A stretch of 64,000 nt of DNA. Source: an uncultured Lachnospiraceae bacterium. Lineage in GTDB: Bacteria > Bacillota > Clostridia > Lachnospirales > Lachnospiraceae. The translations under genes and the position numbers were made by a program. A model generated the notes under the pieces. That model searched no databases and was not told where the DNA came from. It saw only the letters and a list, made by a program, of their open reading frames with translations. The stretch is from positions 62,001 to 126,000 of the forward strand of contig CAIFEV010000005.1 in NCBI GenBank assembly GCA_903789615.1, read 5' to 3'. Below are positions 60,980 to 64,000 of the stretch, one piece after another (position 1 is the first letter of the stretch; each line of letters opens with the position of its first letter).

Positions 60980-62755
60980 ATGTACCATGTCACCTACTCT
61001 CTCACAGACGGCAGCGTCCCGATGTACTGCCGGGAAACCGGCTTCGGCTTTGTCGATCCTGCAAGTGTTTCGGGAAAGACGGACGCGGAAAAAGCGATTC
61101 GCGCCGGCGGCTGGAACCTCCGCCGCTACTGCCATATAAACTTCTCTGACTCCGTCTGCGCCTCCCCGCGGGGCGTCTTTGTGACCTCCCCGCGAAACGT
61201 TGCCGTGTTCCGGGCCGATGTCCCGGATTTCGGAACGTACCGGGTGCGCGTGGAACTGGATGCCGGCAGTGCCGTACAGAACATGAGCCTTTTTGCCGGA
61301 AGGAGAAACCTCATCCGGCGGGGTATCTGTGTGCCGGCGGGTGAGAGCTTCTCCCGGGAATTTTTCGTGAAAGTGACACCGTACATCCCGGCGCTCACTG
61401 CCGTGCCGGACACCGAGGCCGCCGTTTACATAAGCGTAACGGGTGAAGCATCCGGCCTCTCCCGGATTCATATCGAAAGGGCGGATGTCCCCGTTCTCTA
61501 CGTTGCCGGCGACTCAACTGTCACCGACCAGAACGCTCCGGCGCCGTACTATCCGTACGGCAGCGGATGCGGCTGGGCGCAGACTCTTGCACAGTATTTC
61601 CCGTCCGCGGCCGTCTGCAACTTCGCTCACAGCGGCATGACGACAAACTGCTTCCGGGATGACGGACACTGGGACATTCTCTGGCAGTACCTGCGCCCGG
61701 GCGACACGGTACTCATCCAGTTCGGCCACAACGATCAGAAACGCCGCAATCTCGCGGCCTTTGGCGGTTACATAAACAATCTGCGCTGGTACGTGAAAAA
61801 GATCCGGGAAAGAAATGCCTTCCCCATCATCTGCTCCCCGATAAGCCGCATTCCGGAAACAGACAAAGACACGGGAAAGCCGTATTCTCTGCTCGCGCTC
61901 CACGCGCTGGCAGCAGGCCAGGCAGCAGAAGAGCTGCAGGTTTCCTTCATCGATCTGCACGATCTGACCTTCCGGCAGTGGTGCCGCCTTGGCGACGCCG
62001 TTCACGACTACTTTAACGACGGCACCCACACCAACGAGTACGGCGGGTGCCTCATCGCCGGGATCGTCGCCGGTGAAATCCGGCGGCAGAACATCCTTCC
62101 TGCCGCAGCCCTTATGGCAAAGAGCGCGGGATCCGTTCCCGCTTTCACGCCGGACATGGACACGAAAGACATTCCGGCAGAGCCGGCCGGACCGGGGATG
62201 TTTGACATTGATCTGCCGTACGTCGACATAAAAATGAGTCCGCAGCGCGCCGGAATTGAAAAGGCATTCCGCGGCGGACTGCTGGACCCCTGCGTCATGC
62301 ACCTGCATCCGGATGACACTCTTCCCCGCGCACAGCTGCTGATGGTTCTGTTCAAGGCGCTGCGCCTCTCCGGCATGCGGCCGTACGAGGGCCATTTCAC
62401 GGACCTCGGGCGCTACGAGTGGGATTCTTCCTATGTTCAGGCGTGCCTGAACGAAGACCTCATCGACCCGGAGACCGTGACCGGCGACCTCTTCCGCCCG
62501 GACGCACCGCTTACCTGCGGAGAGTTCGCATCCTTTGCCGAGCGCGGCATGGTTAATGTCCAGATGCGCGCCGGGATCAGCCTTGACCTGGCATTCGCGC
62601 GGGCGGTCTCAGACGGCGTTCTGCCCCGTACCGCAAAGCCCTCCGATCCGATCTGCCGCGGCGACGTGTATGCAGGCCTGGCGCGGGTCATGGAGCTGCT
62701 CGGCACGTCCCGCATGGCGCTGCCCGCCGACGCGGAAGTTCACCCGGTCGGGTAA
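60980..62755 (+). CDS. SGNH/GDSL hydrolase with C-terminal SLH-like repeats, no signal peptide
   Basis: The 591-residue protein has a beta-rich N-terminal domain (about 1-170) and an SGNH esterase domain with YVAGDSTVTDQ (S179), NFAHSGMT, FGHNDQ (249-254) and DGTHTNEYG (D347, H350), the pattern of rhamnogalacturonan acetylesterases (CE12). Three SLH-like repeats follow (about 411-465, 473-524, 533-578), each with a weak FxPD...R.x motif. There is no signal peptide, odd for SLH repeats. AAAGGA precedes the ATG. It is divergent from the pyr operon. Confidence 0.8.
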   Translation: MYHVTYSLTDGSVPMYCRETGFGFVDPASVSGKTDAEKAIRAGGWNLRRYCHINFSDSVCASPRGVFVTSPRNVAVFRADVPDFGTYRVRVELDAGSAVQNMSLFAGRRNLIRRGICVPAGESFSREFFVKVTPYIPALTAVPDTEAAVYISVTGEASGLSRIHIERADVPVLYVAGDSTVTDQNAPAPYYPYGSGCGWAQTLAQYFPSAAVCNFAHSGMTTNCFRDDGHWDILWQYLRPGDTVLIQFGHNDQKRRNLAAFGGYINNLRWYVKKIRERNAFPIICSPISRIPETDKDTGKPYSLLALHALAAGQAAEELQVSFIDLHDLTFRQWCRLGDAVHDYFNDGTHTNEYGGCLIAGIVAGEIRRQNILPAAALMAKSAGSVPAFTPDMDTKDIPAEPAGPGMFDIDLPYVDIKMSPQRAGIEKAFRGGLLDPCVMHLHPDDTLPRAQLLMVLFKALRLSGMRPYEGHFTDLGRYEWDSSYVQACLNEDLIDPETVTGDLFRPDAPLTCGEFASFAERGMVNVQMRAGISLDLAFARAVSDGVLPRTAKPSDPICRGDVYAGLARVMELLGTSRMALPADAEVHPVG

Positions 62756-62792
62756 AATGGCCGTCTGCCTGATAACAGCTTAATACGCAAAG

Positions 62793-62836
62793 AGACCGCC
62801 GGTTTCCTGACTGTCAGGACACCGGCGGCCTTTTAA
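62793..62836 (+). terminator. Terminator of the SGNH hydrolase gene
   Basis: GACCGCCGGTTTCCTGAC pairs with GTCAGGACACCGGCGGCC, with TTTTAATA after it. It also lies just past the stop of the convergent glycosyltransferase gene and may serve both. Confidence 0.85.
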
Positions 62837-62846
62837 TATGGGAAAA

Positions 62847-63866
62847 TCAGTTGAATCCGAAGAAGTGGTTGGCGGCTTTGTACCCCCAGGTGCTGAGTTT
62901 CCGGCCGCCCTTTCCCGGGATGTTGACGAAACATCCGAGCGCGGACGCACGGATGGCCATGAAGAGCCCGAAGTCGGCGTCGTGCAGATATTTCCAGAGG
63001 TCGTCCTTTTTCTTCAGCGCCTCCGGCGATCCGTCAAGGATCAGGAAGATCGACGAGATCTCCATCATGATCCGCAGGTACTTGACCATGTACGAGTCGC
63101 AGCGCTTCGAGGGGATTTCTGCAGCCAGGTAATAGTCGATCATCGTGCGCGTCACGAAAAGCTGCTGGTCGATGCGCGCGATCATGTTTTTCTCATTTAC
63201 CGACTGGTCGCTGCGGCCGATGAAATACCGGTAGAAGTTTACGTTCAGGTAGTAAATCTTCTTCACGAACGGCAGCGGCTCGAACACGAAGATGTTGTCC
63301 ACATAAAACGTGTGCTCCGGGAGCTTCAGGTGACAGTCGCGCAGCAGCTGCGTGCGGTAGATCACACTGTGCATCAGGATGTACTGGTCGATGCGGAAGT
63401 GCCCCACCTCATCCCACGTGATCATCTGCCCGACCGGCATCACGTTCTCATAGTGAACCACCTTGCGGCGCGGCGCTCCGACCTTCTCATAGACGAAATT
63501 CGAGACCAGCATGTCCGGTTCGTCCTGCGCCTCCACGAACGAGCGCAGATGATCAAGAATCCGGCGGTAACTCGGCAGGTCCACCCAGTCGTCGGAATCC
63601 ACAACCTTGAAGAACTCGCCCGTCGCGTTGGCCAGACCGGCATTGACCGCCGAGCCGTGCCCGCCGTTCTCCTTGTGGATCGCCTTCACGATCGCCGGAT
63701 ACCTCTCCTCATACTCCCTGGCAATCGCAAGCGTGTTGTCCTTCGTCGAGCCGTCGTCGACAATGATGACCTCGACGTCCTCGCCGCCCGTCAGCACGCA
63801 CTCGATCGCGTGGCGCATATACTCCGCAGAATTATAGCAGGGGATGACAAATGAAAGCAGCTTCAT
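62847..63866 (-). CDS. Family 2 glycosyltransferase
   Basis: The 339-residue GT-A protein has FVIPCYNSAEYM near residue 5, IIVDDGSTKDNT, and VVDSDDWVD (DxD-type metal site). The C-terminal part has no membrane helix of its own and ends in basic residues. The acceptor is unknown; it probably decorates a cell-wall or capsule polymer. AGGAGA precedes the ATG at 63866. It follows argS by 22 bp. Confidence 0.9.
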   Translation of the reverse strand: MKLLSFVIPCYNSAEYMRHAIECVLTGGEDVEVIIVDDGSTKDNTLAIAREYEERYPAIVKAIHKENGGHGSAVNAGLANATGEFFKVVDSDDWVDLPSYRRILDHLRSFVEAQDEPDMLVSNFVYEKVGAPRRKVVHYENVMPVGQMITWDEVGHFRIDQYILMHSVIYRTQLLRDCHLKLPEHTFYVDNIFVFEPLPFVKKIYYLNVNFYRYFIGRSDQSVNEKNMIARIDQQLFVTRTMIDYYLAAEIPSKRCDSYMVKYLRIMMEISSIFLILDGSPEALKKKDDLWKYLHDADFGLFMAIRASALGCFVNIPGKGGRKLSTWGYKAANHFFGFN

Positions 63867-63888
63867 ACAAATCTCCTGACTGCCGCGC

Positions 63889-64000
63889 TCACATCCGCTC
63901 CGGCACCTGGATGCCGAGCAGATCCGTGCACACGGTGAGCAGATCGCGCACAAGGGAAAGAAGCGAGAGGTAGCTCTTCTTCTTTGCCTCATCCGGCTCT
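63889..64000 (-). CDS. argS: Arginyl-tRNA synthetase, C-terminal end only
   Basis: The last 37 codons run from the right edge to TGA at 63891-63889. The peptide ends DLLGIQVPERM, matching the conserved C terminus of bacterial ArgS (usually LLGIxxPEKM). The rest lies outside the window. Confidence 0.8.
   Translation of the reverse strand, partial: EPDEAKKKSYLSLLSLVRDLLTVCTDLLGIQVPERM

Noticed and set aside
1-64000. CRISPR arrays, tRNA or rRNA genes, insertion sequences, prophage
   Set aside because: I looked through the gaps between genes and found no regularly spaced repeats, no tRNA-like cloverleaf ends, and no transposase, integrase or phage protein.

Overview
The window looks like the chromosome of a spore-forming, anaerobic, high-GC Firmicute, most probably a member of the Lachnospiraceae. 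Reasons: a spore photoproduct lyase, an anaerobic NTP-reductase activase, AddAB instead of RecBCD, PyrK/PyrDB and HemZ, an infC-rpmI-rplT operon with an L20-type leader, a tandem glycine riboswitch, single-chain FGAM synthase and a cohesin/dockerin-like pair. Most genes are around 55-60% GC and sit on the minus strand. I saw no tRNA, rRNA, CRISPR array, phage or insertion sequence.

Layout. 1-4.2 kb: two tandem HypB-like nickel GTPases followed by a large FAD/Fe-S oxidoreductase that runs off the left edge. 4.2-7.4 kb: glycine handling, with an alanine/glycine symporter under a tandem glycine riboswitch and glyA. 7.4-13.8 kb: aspS, hemZ, a metallo-beta-lactamase-fold hydrolase and a bifunctional (p)ppGpp synthetase/hydrolase. 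13.8-19.7 kb: a TIM-barrel isomerase, then nrdG-dut-small protein on the plus strand, an SDR, splB overlapping a nucleosidase gene, and uppP. 19.7-22.9 kb: an AraC regulator divergent from a GH4 glycosidase with a CHEV motif. 23-24.4 kb: infC (ATT start)-rpmI-rplT. 24.4-25.5 kb: a head-to-head junction between the tail of a lost membrane-protein gene and a kinase gene that lacks a normal 5' end. 25.5-32.4 kb: folA, hflX, icd, purL.

32.5-38.3 kb is the most unusual region. A secreted glucosaminidase ends in a type I dockerin. The next gene encodes a membrane-anchored surface protein that begins with a cohesin-like domain, and it overlaps a Rad3/XPD-type helicase with a Cas4-like nuclease domain. 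The second half of the dockerin, the gene junction, the signal peptide and the cohesin-like domain lie in one compact AT-rich block of about 590 bp inside GC-rich flanks, as if a binding-specificity cassette had been swapped in one step.

38.4-50 kb: a candidate small RNA, an aldo/keto reductase, prfC, an 88-residue unknown, addA/addB and hisS. 50-53.6 kb: purE-purM-purN-purD reading into hisS; purL lies about 18 kb away under its own promoter. 53.6-60.8 kb: pyrC-pyrF-pyrK-pyrD-pyrE, a small membrane protein and a long M29 aminopeptidase. 61-64 kb: an SGNH esterase with SLH-like repeats but no signal peptide, a family 2 glycosyltransferase and the last codons of argS.
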